This document shows positions 11,411 to 20,900 of a stretch of 64,000 nucleotides of DNA, in pieces (within the stretch, counting starts at the first letter, position 1; each line of letters starts with the position of its first letter). Below the pieces are notes generated by a model, which was not told the DNA's origin, searched no databases, and was given only the letters and a program-made list of their open reading frames with translations. The DNA lies in NCBI RefSeq assembly GCF_042186555.1, contig NC_133326.1, forward strand, positions 437,098,846-437,162,845. Direction: 5' to 3'. The position numbers and the translations under genes are program-made. This DNA is from Aquarana catesbeiana. Taxonomy: Eukaryota; Chordata; Amphibia; Anura; Ranidae.

Positions 11411-12086
11411 TGTCACGGAACGTCCCACACTCCGCTTGAGTGCTTCCGTCAGTATACCACTTCCTTGTAGTCTGGATACAGATATCAGATATTCCCACCT
11501 CTCTGAGCACAAAACAAGGCGACACTTGCTTGTTGCTAACATGGACTGACCTTTTATTTGAGATCTCACACAAATATATGCACAGCAGAATGACTAAAAC
11601 CTAACCTAATTAACATGAGCTAATTAACTAATCCTTTTACCCAGACTAGGTGACTACGTCTCCTAGCTCATTGACTATTCAACACACATTACCATAAACA
11701 TCAACACAGGGTTAATTAGAACAAACAACAATGAGTTGAATACCCTTAGAACCTGTGGTAAGCCAGACTAAACTCATTTACGTTAAACACATTATAGCTG
11801 ACATCAGACAGGTGAGTGGACTTGATGACATTAGCATCTTCTCACAGTATGAGTCCCAACAGTATGACTCAGTCACTATTGCTACTATGGCAAATACAGG
11901 GTCCCCAGAGTCTGTGTGTTTTGGGGGGACATGGAGCTGAATCCAAAGTAACACCAACCCCAGGGTCCCCAGGCATACAGCTTACAGAGAGCACCATTCC
12001 CCCAAATGCCAGGGCCCATAATCTGTTGGCAAGAGGCTAGCGTTCAGTCCCCTCCAATAGCCTCTGTCCCGGGTGAGTCTGTCACA
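11411..12086 (-). mobile_element. Solo LTR in array B
   Basis: 676-bp insertion starting TGTCACGG and ending CTGTCACA, so it has TG...CA ends. It is flanked by GGCAG and GCCAG (one mismatch in 5 bp), and the B array resumes in phase. A minus-strand AATAAA lies in the TTTTATTTG stretch near 11555, which suggests minus orientation. There is no internal coding sequence, so this is a solo LTR left by recombination. The family was not identified. Confidence 0.72.
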
Positions 12087-13887
12087 GCCAGGGTGTATAG
12101 TGAGAGGTGCAGGATTCTATGGGGTGGGGGCAGGGTATTTATTGAGGGGTACAGTTTTCTATGGGGAACGGGCATGGTTAACAGTGAGGGGTACAGTTTT
12201 CTATGAGGTGTGGGCAGGATGTATAGTGAGGGGTGCAGGATTCTATGGGGTGGGGGCAGGGTGTAGAGTGAGGGGTACAGTTTTCTATGAGGTGTGGGCA
12301 GGGTGTATAGTGAGGGGTGCAGTGTTCTGTTGGGTGGGGGCATGGTGAGCAGTGAGGGGTATGGTTTTCTATAAGTTGGGTGCATGGTGAAGAGTTAGGG
12401 GTACGGTTTTCTATGAAGAGGGGCAGGGTGTATAGTGAGGGGTGCAGGGTTCTATGGGGTGCGGTCATGGTTAACAGTGAGAGGTACAGTTTTCTATGAG
12501 GTGTGGGCAGGGTGTATAGTGAGGGATGCAGGGTTCTATGGGGTGGGGGTAGGGTAGATAGTGTGGGCTGCAGTGTTCTATGGGGTGGGGGCATGGTCAA
12601 CAGTGAGGGGTACAGTTTTCTATGAGGTGTGGGCAGGATGTATAGTGAGGGATGCAGAGTTCTATGGGTCTATGGGGTGGGGGCATGGTCAACAGTGAGG
12701 GGTACAGTTTTCTATGAGGTGAGGGCAGGGTGTATAGCGAGGGGGTGCAGGGTTCTAAGGGGTGGGGGCAGGGTGTATAGAGAGGGGTGCAGTGTTCAGT
12801 AAGGTGGAGGCAGGGTGTATAGTGAGGGGTGCAGTGTTCTATGGGGTGGGGTCATGGTGAACAGTGAGAGGTATGGTTTTCTATGAGGTGGGGGCATGGT
12901 GTATAGTGAGGGGTGCAGGGTTCTATGAGGTGGGGGCAAGGTGGATAGTGAGGAGTATAGTGTTCTATAGCATGGGGGCATGTTGAACAGTGACAGATAC
13001 AGTGTTCTATGAGGTGTGGGCAGGGTGTAAAGTGAGGGGTGCAGGGTTCTATGGGGTGGGGAACGGGTGTAAAGTGAGTGGTGCAGTGTTTTATGGGGTG
13101 GGGACGGGTGTATAGTGAGGGGTGCAGTTTTCTTTAAGGTGGGGGCAGGGTGTATAGTCAGGGGTGTAGCGTTCTATGGGGTGTGGGCAGGGTGTATAGT
13201 CAGGGGTGTATAGTGAGGGGTGCAGTGTTCTATGAGGTGGGGGCATGGTGAACATGGTGAGGGGTACGGTTTTCTATGAGGTGGGGCAAAGTGTATAGTG
13301 AGGGGTGCAGGGTTCTATGGGGTGCAGGCATGGTGAACAGTGAGGGGTACAGTTTTGTATGAGGTGTGGGCAGGGTGTATAGTAAGGGGTGCAGGGTTCT
13401 ATGGGGTGGGGGCATGGTGTATAGTAAGGGGTACAATGTTCTGTGGGGTGGGTGCATGGTGAACAGCGTGGGGTACAGATTTCTATGAGGTGTGGCTGGG
13501 TTTATTGTGAGCGGTGTAGGGTTCTATGGGGTAGGGACGGGTGTATAGTGAGGGATGTAGCGTTCTATGGGGTAGGGTCATGGTGAACAATGAGGGGTAC
13601 GGTTTTCTATGAGAAGGGGACAGGGTGTATAGTGAGGGGTGCAGGGTTGTATGGGGTGGGGGCATGGTGAACCGTGAGGGGTACCGCTTTCTATGAGGTG
13701 TGGGCAGGGTGTATAGTGAGGGGTGCAGGGTTCTTTGGGGTGGGGATGGGTGTCTAGTGAGGGGTGCAGTGTTCTATGGGGTGGGGGCATGGTGAACAGT
13801 GAGGGGTACAGTTTTCTATATAAAGTGAGGGCAGGGTGTATAGTCAGGGGTGTAGCGTTCTATGGGGTGGCGGCAGGGTGCAGTATT
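12087..13887. repeat. Minisatellite B array with a block copied from the first array
   Basis: 42-bp B units. Bases 12525-12870 match about 665-1010 (and 3170-3515) almost exactly, including private variants such as the partial-unit duplication CTATGGGTCTATGGGGTG and the GGTAGGGTAGATAGTGTGGG unit. The distant arrays therefore exchanged or duplicated a block of about 340 bp. Confidence 0.92.
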
Positions 13888-14144
13888 CTATGGGGTGCAA
13901 TGCACATGGGGGTGATTAGGGTGTGCCCAGGCACAACTGCCACACCCCGTGCACATGCCTATGCTGGTGAGCAGGGCCACTGATAGGGGGGGGACCACCG
14001 GTCCTCCTGTAGGGGGCCTAGGGAAACAGGGGGTCCCAGACAGTAAAAGGGGTTCAGCGGGCAGTAGCAATTGCAGAGCAGTGCCTTGCAGGGCTCTCCC
14101 CCTCTCCCTTCCACGGCTTTCAGTTGGTGGAGGGGGAGGCAGGG
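13888..14144. repeat. Interrupting module in array B, copy 1
   Basis: Non-B sequence containing GATTAGGGTGTGCCC...GCACATGCCTATG, which resembles the right end of the hAT element at 17929-18538, followed by a GACCACCGGTCCTCCTGTAG block. It recurs at 14865-15052. No coding capacity. Confidence 0.78.
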
Positions 14145-14864
14145 TTCTATGGGGTGGGGGCATGGTGAACCGTGAGGGGTACCGCTTTCTATGAGGTGTG
14201 GGCAGGGTGTATAGTGAGGGGTGCAGGTTTCTATAGGGTGGGGGCAGGGTGTATAGTAAGGGGTACAGTGTTCTGCGGGGTGGGGGCATGGTGAACAGCA
14301 AGGGGTACAGTTTTCTATGAGGTGTGGCAGGGTGTATTGTGAGCGGTGCAGGGTTCTATGGGGTGGGGACAGGTGTATAGTTAGGGGTGCAGTGTTCTAT
14401 GGGGTGGGGTCATGGTGAACAGTGAGAGGTACGGTTTTCTATGAGGTGGAGGCAGGGTGTATAGTGAGGGGTGCAGGGTTCTATGAGGTGGGGGCAGGGT
14501 GTATAGTGAAGAGTATAGTGTTCTATAGCATGGGGGCATGTTGAACAGTGAGAGATACAGTGTTCTATGAGGTGTGGGCAGGGTGTAAAGTGAGGGGTGC
14601 AGGGTTCTTTGGTGTGGGGGCATGGTGAACCGTGAGGGGTACCGATTTCTATGAGGTGTGGGCAGGGTGTATAGTGAGGGGTGCAGGGTTCTATGGGGTG
14701 GGGATGGGTGTATAGTGAGGGGTGCAGTGTTCTATGGGGTGGGGGCATGGTTAACAGTGAGGGGTACAGTTTTCTATAAGGTGGGGGCAGGGTGTATAAT
14801 CAGGGGTGTAGCGTTCTATGGGGTGGGGGCAGGGTGTATAGTGAGGGGTGCAGTATTCTATGGG
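14145..14864. repeat. Minisatellite B array between the two modules
   Basis: 42-bp B units. Together with the flanking modules they form a duplicated block with a period near 977 bp. Confidence 0.9.
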
Positions 14865-15052
14865 GTGCAATGCACATGGGGGTGATTAGGGTGTGCCCTG
14901 GCACAACTGCCACACCCCATGCACATGCCTATGCTGGTGAGCGGGGCCACTGATAGAGGGGGGACCACCGGTCCTCCTGTAGAGGGCCCGGGGAAACAGG
15001 GGGTCCCAGACAGTAAGGGGTTCAGCGGGCAGTAGCAACTGCAGAGCAGTGG
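14865..15052. repeat. Interrupting module in array B, copy 2
   Basis: Same order of sequence as 13888-14090 with about a dozen differences. It marks the right boundary of the satellite region. After GCAGAGCAGTGG the sequence departs from copy 1. Confidence 0.8.
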
Positions 15053-15515
15053 AAGAGACAAGCTGCGCTATATAAATACAAGTAAACAATGCGTTGTGTA
15101 TCCAAAACGCTAAAGTGCAGTTCAGACGTATGACACCCAGGTGAGCTAATCCTTAACAGTGCCACCACCTAATAAAAGACTTGCTTACCAGATAGTAAGC
15201 AAGAAGGAGCGGATGGCTAAAACCCAGCCAGGGCCTTTCAATACACCGGCAGAGGTGTCCAGACAGGGGCAGTCACTGACTTGTATCTGTGCTCCAATTC
15301 CTCCACAGCGTGGATAGCCCATAGAACTCAGCAGTGATCAGGGTAATCGGGATATATAAGAAAAGCAACCATAGCGTAATCTCGCTTTATAAGGTTCATT
15401 AGTAAAAAAATATTGCACCTACAATTGAATTGCAGAGTATTCGCGCTAAAAGAAGAGCCGGCCGGCTAAAACAGAGATACCCGGACGGGTATCTGTCAGT
15501 GACTGCCCCTGTCCC
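15053..15515. other. Unclassified repeat-like DNA with an inverted pair
   Basis: GACAGGGGCAGTCACTGAC at about 15263 is repeated in inverted form near 15493-15512. The enclosed sequence has the AT-rich, GCGCTAAA-containing look of Penelope-type terminal repeats, but I could not assign it. No coding frame. Confidence 0.35.
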
Positions 15516-15710
15516 TTCAGAGAGAAGTCCACAGAGGATCGCAAAGTCTTCGTAAAGGAGAACAACATCTGCTACAAGTGCTGCTCATCAACATCTCACT
15601 TTGCCAAGGATTGTAAGGTCAGTGTGAAATGCACAGAATGTGACATCTCAGATCACAGCACAGCTTTACACCCAGGGCCAACCCCATGGACATTACAATG
15701 CACCGACAGC
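15516..15710 (+). pseudogene. BEL/Pao gag fragment with zinc knuckle
   Basis: The plus strand encodes a CCHC knuckle (CYKCCSSTSHFAKDC) followed by CTECDISDHSTALHP, the paired Cys/His layout seen upstream of the protease in BEL/Pao polyproteins. The frame is cut at 15710 by a hAT element and the polyprotein resumes at 17121 in the protease region. Only a fragment of the element survives, and no LTR was recognised. Confidence 0.78.
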
Positions 15711-15854
15711 TAGGGATGCACTGAAAGTTCGGCCGCCGAAACATATCGGTCGAAAATGGCCTTTTTGGCAATTCGCCGATAGAGAAAAATGTCCGATAAT
15801 GGAGCCGAAAATGGGGCTGGTGCCGCCTATCACGGGGGCATCCTATAGCGCAGA

Positions 15855-16155
15855 AGAGAGGAGAGCTGCCGCCGCCGCTGCCTGGTTGATTAGAGGAACA
15901 TCACAGCTTTCATTTCAATAGGTGTGTGTTCCCAGCCGTGCGCCGTCACGTACAGCCCCTCTCCCTTGTCCGGGGAACTTTGATAGACAGATCACCCGTC
16001 CCAGGATTGGGAGGTGATCTGTCTATCAAAGTCCCTTTATAAAGAGGAGGGGCTGTATGTGGGGAATGTGCGGGGAACACACAGCTATTGAAATGAAAGC
16101 TGTGATGTTCCCGGCGCTCTAATCAACCAGGTGGCGGCGGCTCTCCTCTTTCTTC
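15855..16155. repeat. Stem-loop inside the hAT MITE
   Basis: GAGAGGAGAGCTGCCGCCGC...CATCACAGCTTTCATTTCAATA (from 15855) pairs with its reverse complement around 16085-16150. An inner perfect pair, ACTTTGATAGACAGATCACC, lies at about 15977 and 16013. The loop is about 16 bases. Total hairpin length is near 300 bp. Confidence 0.85.
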
Positions 16156-16159
16156 CCCT

Positions 16160-16985
16160 GCACAGGCTGGCTGCAATGGGGGACACTGGCTGCAATGGGG
16201 AACCCTGGCTGCAATGGAGGACACTGGCTGCAATGGGGAACCCTGGCTGGCTGCAATGGGGGACACTGGTTGCAATGGGGGACACTGGCTGGCTGCAATG
16301 GGGGACACTGGCTGACTGCAATGGGGGACACTGGCTGACTGCACCTGATGGGCACTGGTGAGGCTGCATTGATCTCTTGTATCATGTCCCCAGTCTGACC
16401 ATGGGGAACCCTGGCTGGCTGCAATGGCGACACTGGCTGGCTGCAATGGGGGACACTTGCTGCAATGGGGGACACTGGCTGGCTGCAATAGGGGCACTGA
16501 CTGGCTGCAATGGGGACACTGGCTGGCTGCACTGGGGACACTGGCTGGCTGCACCTGATGGGCACTGATGAGGCTGCATTGATCTCTTGTATCATGTCCC
16601 CAGTTTCTGACCATCTCCTGTACCATGTCCCCAGTCTCTGACCATGGGGAACCCTGGCTGGCTGCAATGGGGGACACTGGCTGCAATGGGGGACACTGGC
16701 TGGCTGCACTGGGGACACTGGCTGCACTGGGGCCAATGGCTGCACTGGGGACACAGGCTGGCTGCACTGGGGACACAGGCTGGCTGCACCTGACAGGCAC
16801 TGGTGAGGCTGTATTGATCTCTTGTATCATGTCCCTAGTCTCTGACCATCTCCTGTACCATGTTCCCAGTCTCTGACCATCTCCTGTACCATGTCCCCAG
16901 TCTCTGACCATCTCCTGTACCATGTCCCCAGTCTCTGACCATCTCCTGTACCATGTCCCCAGTCTCTGACCATCTCCTGTATAAA
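16160..16985. repeat. Two minisatellites: GGGGACACTGGCTGGCTGCA, and inverted C
   Basis: Units of about 21-27 bp (CTGGCTGCAATGGGGGACA) alternate with blocks of 31-bp units CATCTCCTGTACCATGTCCC CAGTCTCTGAC (about five consecutive at 16830-16985). The reverse complement of the 31-bp unit matches minisatellite C of the first hAT-like element at 29 of 31 positions, with the same period. Confidence 0.92.
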
Positions 16986-17112
16986 AATATTTTTAAAAAC
17001 AGTCACTTTCGGTATCGGTGCTGTTTTGGTATCGGTTTTGGTTTTCGGCCTAGTGTATTTTTCATTTTTGGTATCGGTTTCGGCACCAAAGAACCCATTC
17101 GGTGCATCCCTA

Positions 17113-17575
17113 CTGACAGCACTAGTGAACATGGAGGGAAGAAGAAACACGCTGCTACAACTACACCAGAGATCACTTCACAATGCACATAGGTCTGCAA
17201 AGGAATCATAGGTGGCAGATCCTGTCTAGTCAGAGTGTATCCAGCAGGTCAAAGAAACAAAGCCATTAGGCTTAATGCAGATCTTCATGGTCAAAGTAAC
17301 AAGTCTTTAGCCAGCTCAACCTTCTTTGACATATTCGGCATTAAAGGCTCCAACATTCCCTACTCCTTAAGAACTTTTGCCAGAATAGTCGAGATGGCAG
17401 GTAGGAGAGCATCTGTCTACCTAGTCAAATCTATTGATGGACAAACAAGTCTGTCCTTACCAACCCTCATTAAATGCAATCAGATCCCTGATCACAGATC
17501 TAAAATTCCTACACCAGATGTAGCGGTTCATCACCCACACTTGAAACACATAGCGCACTTGATTCCAGGACTTAA
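17113..17575 (+). pseudogene. BEL/Pao protease-region fragment
   Basis: Encodes a BEL/Pao retropepsin-like segment: SLASSTFFDIFGIKG, then LPTLIKCNQIPDHRSKIPTP and HHPHLKHIAHLIPG, which parallels the minus-strand copy at 22951-23512. The expected aspartate region (an ILDD-type motif) is altered to LHGQSNKSLA here, so the catalytic site appears lost. It joins the gag fragment at 15516-15710 across the hAT MITE. Confidence 0.78.
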
Positions 17576-17867
17576 TCACTTGCTTACTGGGCACTTAAAC
17601 CCCCTTCCTGCCCAGACCAATTTTCAGCTTTCAGCGCTCTCACTCTTTGAACGACAATTGCGCAGTCATGTAAACACTGTACCCAAAAGAATTTTTTCCC
17701 CACAAATAAAGCTTTCTTTTGGTGGTATTTGATCACCACTGGGTTTTTTTATTTTTTGTTAAAAAAATTAAAAAAGACCGAAAATTTTGAAAGAAAAGAA
17801 AAAAACGGTTTTATATTTTGTTATAAAATTTTGCAAACAGGTATTTTTTCTCCTTCATTGATGTACG
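17576..17867. repeat. Anonymous interspersed repeat, shared with 62185-62440
   Basis: Contains CCTGCCCAGACCAATTTTCA and CCACAAATAAAGCTTTCTTT followed by poly-T and poly-A rich sequence. The same order occurs at 62190-62400 and, inverted and diverged, in 19657-20178. I regard it as a high-copy frog repeat. Its class is not determined. Confidence 0.6.
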
Positions 17868-17928
17868 CTGATGAGGCTGCACTGATGGCCACTGATAAGG
17901 CAGCACTGACGGGCACTGATAAGGCGGC

Positions 17929-18538
17929 CATAGGTGTGCGCAGCCCATTGTATTAGGGTGTGCACCCCAAAGCTCAAACACACGTGCTTTTCTCTGCAGT
18001 TTCAGCTGCATGGGACAGTGAACGAATCGAAAGCGCTCTGTGCTGAGCGTCTTCCTGTTCATTCACAAACTGAAGCATACTAAACAGTTTACTATGCTTT
18101 GGTTATGAATGGACACAGTGAGGGAGTGTGTTCACGGTGTTTATTTAGAAAAGGAAGGGGCCAGTAAATGACATATCTACTAGCCCCTTCCTCCGCTCTC
18201 CAACCTAAAGCATACCCCACAGTAGCCGGGGGGAGACCAGGAAAGCCAGCAGCACTGCAGTGCAGGGGGAAGCCTGGGTAGTAGGGGAAATTGGCACTGC
18301 ACGTAGGGGTTGATTTACTAAAGCTGTGGAGTACAAAATCTGGTGCAGCTCTGCATAGAAACCAATCAGCTTCCAGGTTTTTTTTGCTAAAGCTTAACTA
18401 AACAAGCTGGAGTTAGTAGCTGATTGGCTGCCATGCACAGCTGCACCAGATTTTGCACTATCTGGTTTTAGTAAATCAACCGCATAGTGATTAGGGTGTG
18501 CCCAGGCACACCTGGCACACCCCCTGCGCACGCCTATG
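17929..18538. mobile_element. hAT-type non-autonomous element (CATAGG ends)
   Basis: Ends CATAGGTGTGCGCAG and CTGCGCACGCCTATG are inverted repeats with one mismatch. An exact 8-bp AAGGCGGC flanks both sides (17921-17928, 18539-18546). 610 bp with no transposase. A smaller MITE is nested at 18308-18481. Related right-end sequence also occurs in the modules at 13888 and 14865. Confidence 0.88.
18308..18481. mobile_element. Small MITE with GGTTGATTTACTAAA ends
   Basis: Inverted termini GGTTGATTTACTAAA and TTTAGTAAATCAACC enclose a self-complementary interior (AAAATCTGGTGCAGCT...AGCTGCACCAGATTTT). It is about 174 bp and nested within the hAT element. The superfamily is not clear from the flanks. 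Confidence 0.72.
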
Positions 18539-18895
18539 AAGGCGGCACTGGTGGGCACTGAGAGGTGGCACGGATAGGTGGCACTGATGGACAGCACTGA
18601 AGGGCATTGATAGGTGGCACTGAAGGGCACTGATGGATGGCACTGATAGCTAGCACTGATGGGCACTAATGGATGGCAGTAATGGACACTGGTAAGTGAC
18701 CCCGATAGGCAGCACTGCTAGATGGCACTGATGAGGCACTGACTGGAACCACTGGTGGGCATTGATAGGTGGCACTCTTGGGCATTGATAGGTGGCACTG
18801 ATATTCACTGGTGGGCACTGATTGATGGCACTGTGGGCACTGGCAGGTGGCAATGGCAGGCGGTACTGGTTGGCACAGATGAGGCGGCTGTGCCT

Positions 18896-19656
18896 CTTCC
18901 TCTTCGGGACCGATGTCCCTTCAACAGAAGCCAGTGATCTGATTTATTTTCTCCTCACACTGACACCGAGCTTCATTTTTAGTTCAAAAGTTTTTATTTC
19001 CTGGATAGTTATGAAATTCCCTTCAGGTTTTTCAGGCTGTGTTTATGCTGTTGTTGATGATTTTGTCTTTGTGTGAATTAGTTAATTTCTCCCCTCCTTT
19101 ACATATATAGTCTCCTTTGTGTTTGGGTGTAACATTGGACCATATAGTTTTATTTATGCTTTTTTACAGACATTGGTGCACTCGCCCCTGATGATGTGGT
19201 AGAAAACCATGAAACAGGCGTCGGGCTAATTTTGATGCACCATTTTCTGTTTTAATATTTTTTTATTAAAGTTTTCACAAAAGAGAATACAAAAATGTTT
19301 ACAAAGAACATTTACATTTTAGATGGTTTTATTTCATCCACTCCCAAGTTACTCCACAATGTTGCTTTTCAAGCGATTCTTTATGACGGACAACTGTCCT
19401 ATACCTCAATATGTCATCTCCAAACTGATATGATTGTTTTTATGAATATCTGGTTAATAATATGTGATTGCTATGCTTATTTACCATGTATGTACTCATT
19501 TTGCTATGTCTTTTCTTTTTATTTATTGACTAAAACATGTCTTCTTCCATTGACTCATCTTTTAGCCATGCTAGACCTACCTCATTTAAAGTCCCAAACC
19601 CTCTTTTTCTTGCATAAATAGGGATGGAGATGTGTGATCCCACACACCTCATTCAA
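18896..19656. other. Unassigned AT-rich DNA
   Basis: No coding frame with recognisable similarity. CGCCCCTGATGATGTGGTAG and GAAACAGGCGTCGGGCTAA near 19180 resemble the untranslated motif found in Penelope-like terminal repeats, consistent with the reverse-transcriptase fragment just downstream. TTTAAAGTCCCAAACC near 19585 recurs at 20179 on the far side of the next element. Confidence 0.4.
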
Positions 19657-20178
19657 CCGCTTCCAGATCGCCCGCCATCGATTGACGGTGGCAGAATGGC
19701 TCCCCTGCACGAATCGCCGTAGCTGTACGGTGGCCGCTTTAAGGTTATTAGGGGGCGCACGCACACCGCGTCACTGAGGAGCCCATGCCCGGCGGCCTCG
19801 ATGTCCGCTGACGCACTCATAATTGTTCCTGACAGAGCAGGAACGGGGATGTATGTGCGTAAACACACACATCCACGTCCTGTAAGGGGAGAGAAGACAG
19901 ATTGTGTGTTCTTGGTATATAGTAACAAAGTAAAAAGTAAAAAATATTGTGTTTTTTTTCAAAATTGTCGCTCTTTTTTTGTTTATAGCGCAAAAAATAA
20001 AAACCGCAGAGGTGATCAAATACCACAAAAAGAAAGCTCTGTTTGTGGGGAAAAAAAGGACATAAATTTTGGGTACAACGTTACACGACTGCGCAATCGT
20101 CAGTTAAAGGGACGCAGTGCTGTATCGCAAAAAATGGCCCGGTCAGGAAGGGGGCCAATCCTTCCGGGGCTGAAGTGG
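19657..20178 (-). mobile_element. TTAA-flanked non-autonomous repeat
   Basis: 522 bp with inverted ends CCGCTTCC and GAAGTGG. The right flank is TTAA (20179-20182) and the left is TCAA (19653-19656), a decayed TTAA target. Reading the minus strand, the poly-A/T block with GAGCTTTC, TTTGTGGTATTTGATCACCT and GCGCTATAAAC matches the repeat seen at 17576 and 62185. TTAA targets suggest a piggyBac- or Kolobok-like source, which is inference. Confidence 0.6.
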
Positions 20179-20182
20179 TTAA

Positions 20183-20850
20183 AGTCCCAAACCCCTCTTT
20201 TTGTTTTTGTTTTTGTAACCTTTCTTATGGAAGGAGTCTGCTAGTGTTCTGAGATGTTTATCTCTGTTTTCTGGGTCTCAGCATATTCGGTGGTATCTGA
20301 TGGCCTGGCTGTGTACGATGGCCCATTTAGTGTGTTGGGGGTGAAAACTGGAACTGTGGAGATAGTTGCATCTGTCAGTCAGTTTCCTGTATATAGAAGT
20401 GTGAAGCTTGTCATCCCTGATGTATACTGTGGTGTCTGGGAAAATGACGTGTGTTAGAATAATCCATTTTTAGTTTGATAGATGGGTGGAAAGTGTTGGT
20501 CAACAAGTAAAACGGTTTTACATTTTATTCACCTTCTGTCTATATGATGAAGATATCATTGATATAGCAATAATATCTGTATGGCTTTTTTGTCCTCCAG
20601 GTCAGCCATAAATGAGTTTGCATATTGGGCTGCCATTTTACTACTCATAGCAGTACCCATACACTGGAGGTAGATGTCATTGTTGAAAGTGAAGTAATGT
20701 GTAAGAATGAATTTGATGAGCTGTGTAACATCCTCAGCAGTGTATTTGTGGTTTGGTGAGCATGATAAGAATCTGTGACATGCAGCCAAACCCATCCTTG
20801 TGAGGGATGTTACTGTACAGAGATTCTACATCTATAGTGACTAGAGATGG
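20183..20850 (-). pseudogene. Penelope-like reverse transcriptase fragment
   Basis: Read on the minus strand from 20850 it encodes a motif-A-like TIDVESLYSNIPH, then FTFNNDIYLQ with GTAMSSKMAAQYANSFM (motif B region), and further on FPDTTVYIRDDKLHTSIYRK. All are diagnostic of Penelope-like element reverse transcriptases. The frame is broken by stops and shifts, and neither the catalytic YxDD region nor GIY-YIG is intact. It is a different, older copy from the element at 29505-33841. Confidence 0.78.
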
Positions 20851-20897
20851 ACCCGATGTTCGAGTCGAACTTAAGTTTGACTTGAACATCGGGTGTT
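20844..20897. other. Short hAT-like terminal remnant
   Basis: TAGAGATGGACCCGATGTTC followed by GAGTCGAAC and an inverted partner GTTTGACTTGAACATCGGGT. It resembles the TAGGGATGAGC...GAGTTCGAGTCGAACTC ends of the foldback elements at 26084 and 43756. Confidence 0.45.
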
Positions 20898-20900
20898 TGT

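Larger units (their letters stand above)
15711..17112. mobile_element. hAT MITE (TAGGGATGCAC ends) with internal minisatellites
   Basis: Ends TAGGGATGCACTGAA and TTCGGTGCATCCCTA are inverted repeats with one mismatch. Flanks CCGACAGC (15703-15710) and CTGACAGC (17113-17120) give a one-mismatch 8-bp target, typical of hAT. It splits a BEL/Pao reading frame. The interior is a large stem-loop (15855-16155) followed by tandem repeats. The subterminal sequence is rich in TTCGG and CCGAAA. Confidence 0.87.
17868..18895. repeat. GGCACTGATG minisatellite, split by a hAT element
   Basis: Short units of about 13-28 bp (GGGCACTGATAGGTGGCACT) at 17868-17928 and again at 18539-18895. The gap is exactly the hAT element at 17929-18538, so this was one array before insertion. 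Confidence 0.88.

Noticed and set aside
16085..16923. Minus-strand frames with repeated CSQPVSPIAAS
   Set aside because: Minisatellite inside the hAT MITE. Not a protein family.
17235..17732. Host gene encoding a small protein with YPAGQRNKAIRLN
   Set aside because: It matches the BEL/Pao protease region seen again on the opposite strand at 22951-23512. The 3' part is an unrelated interspersed repeat.
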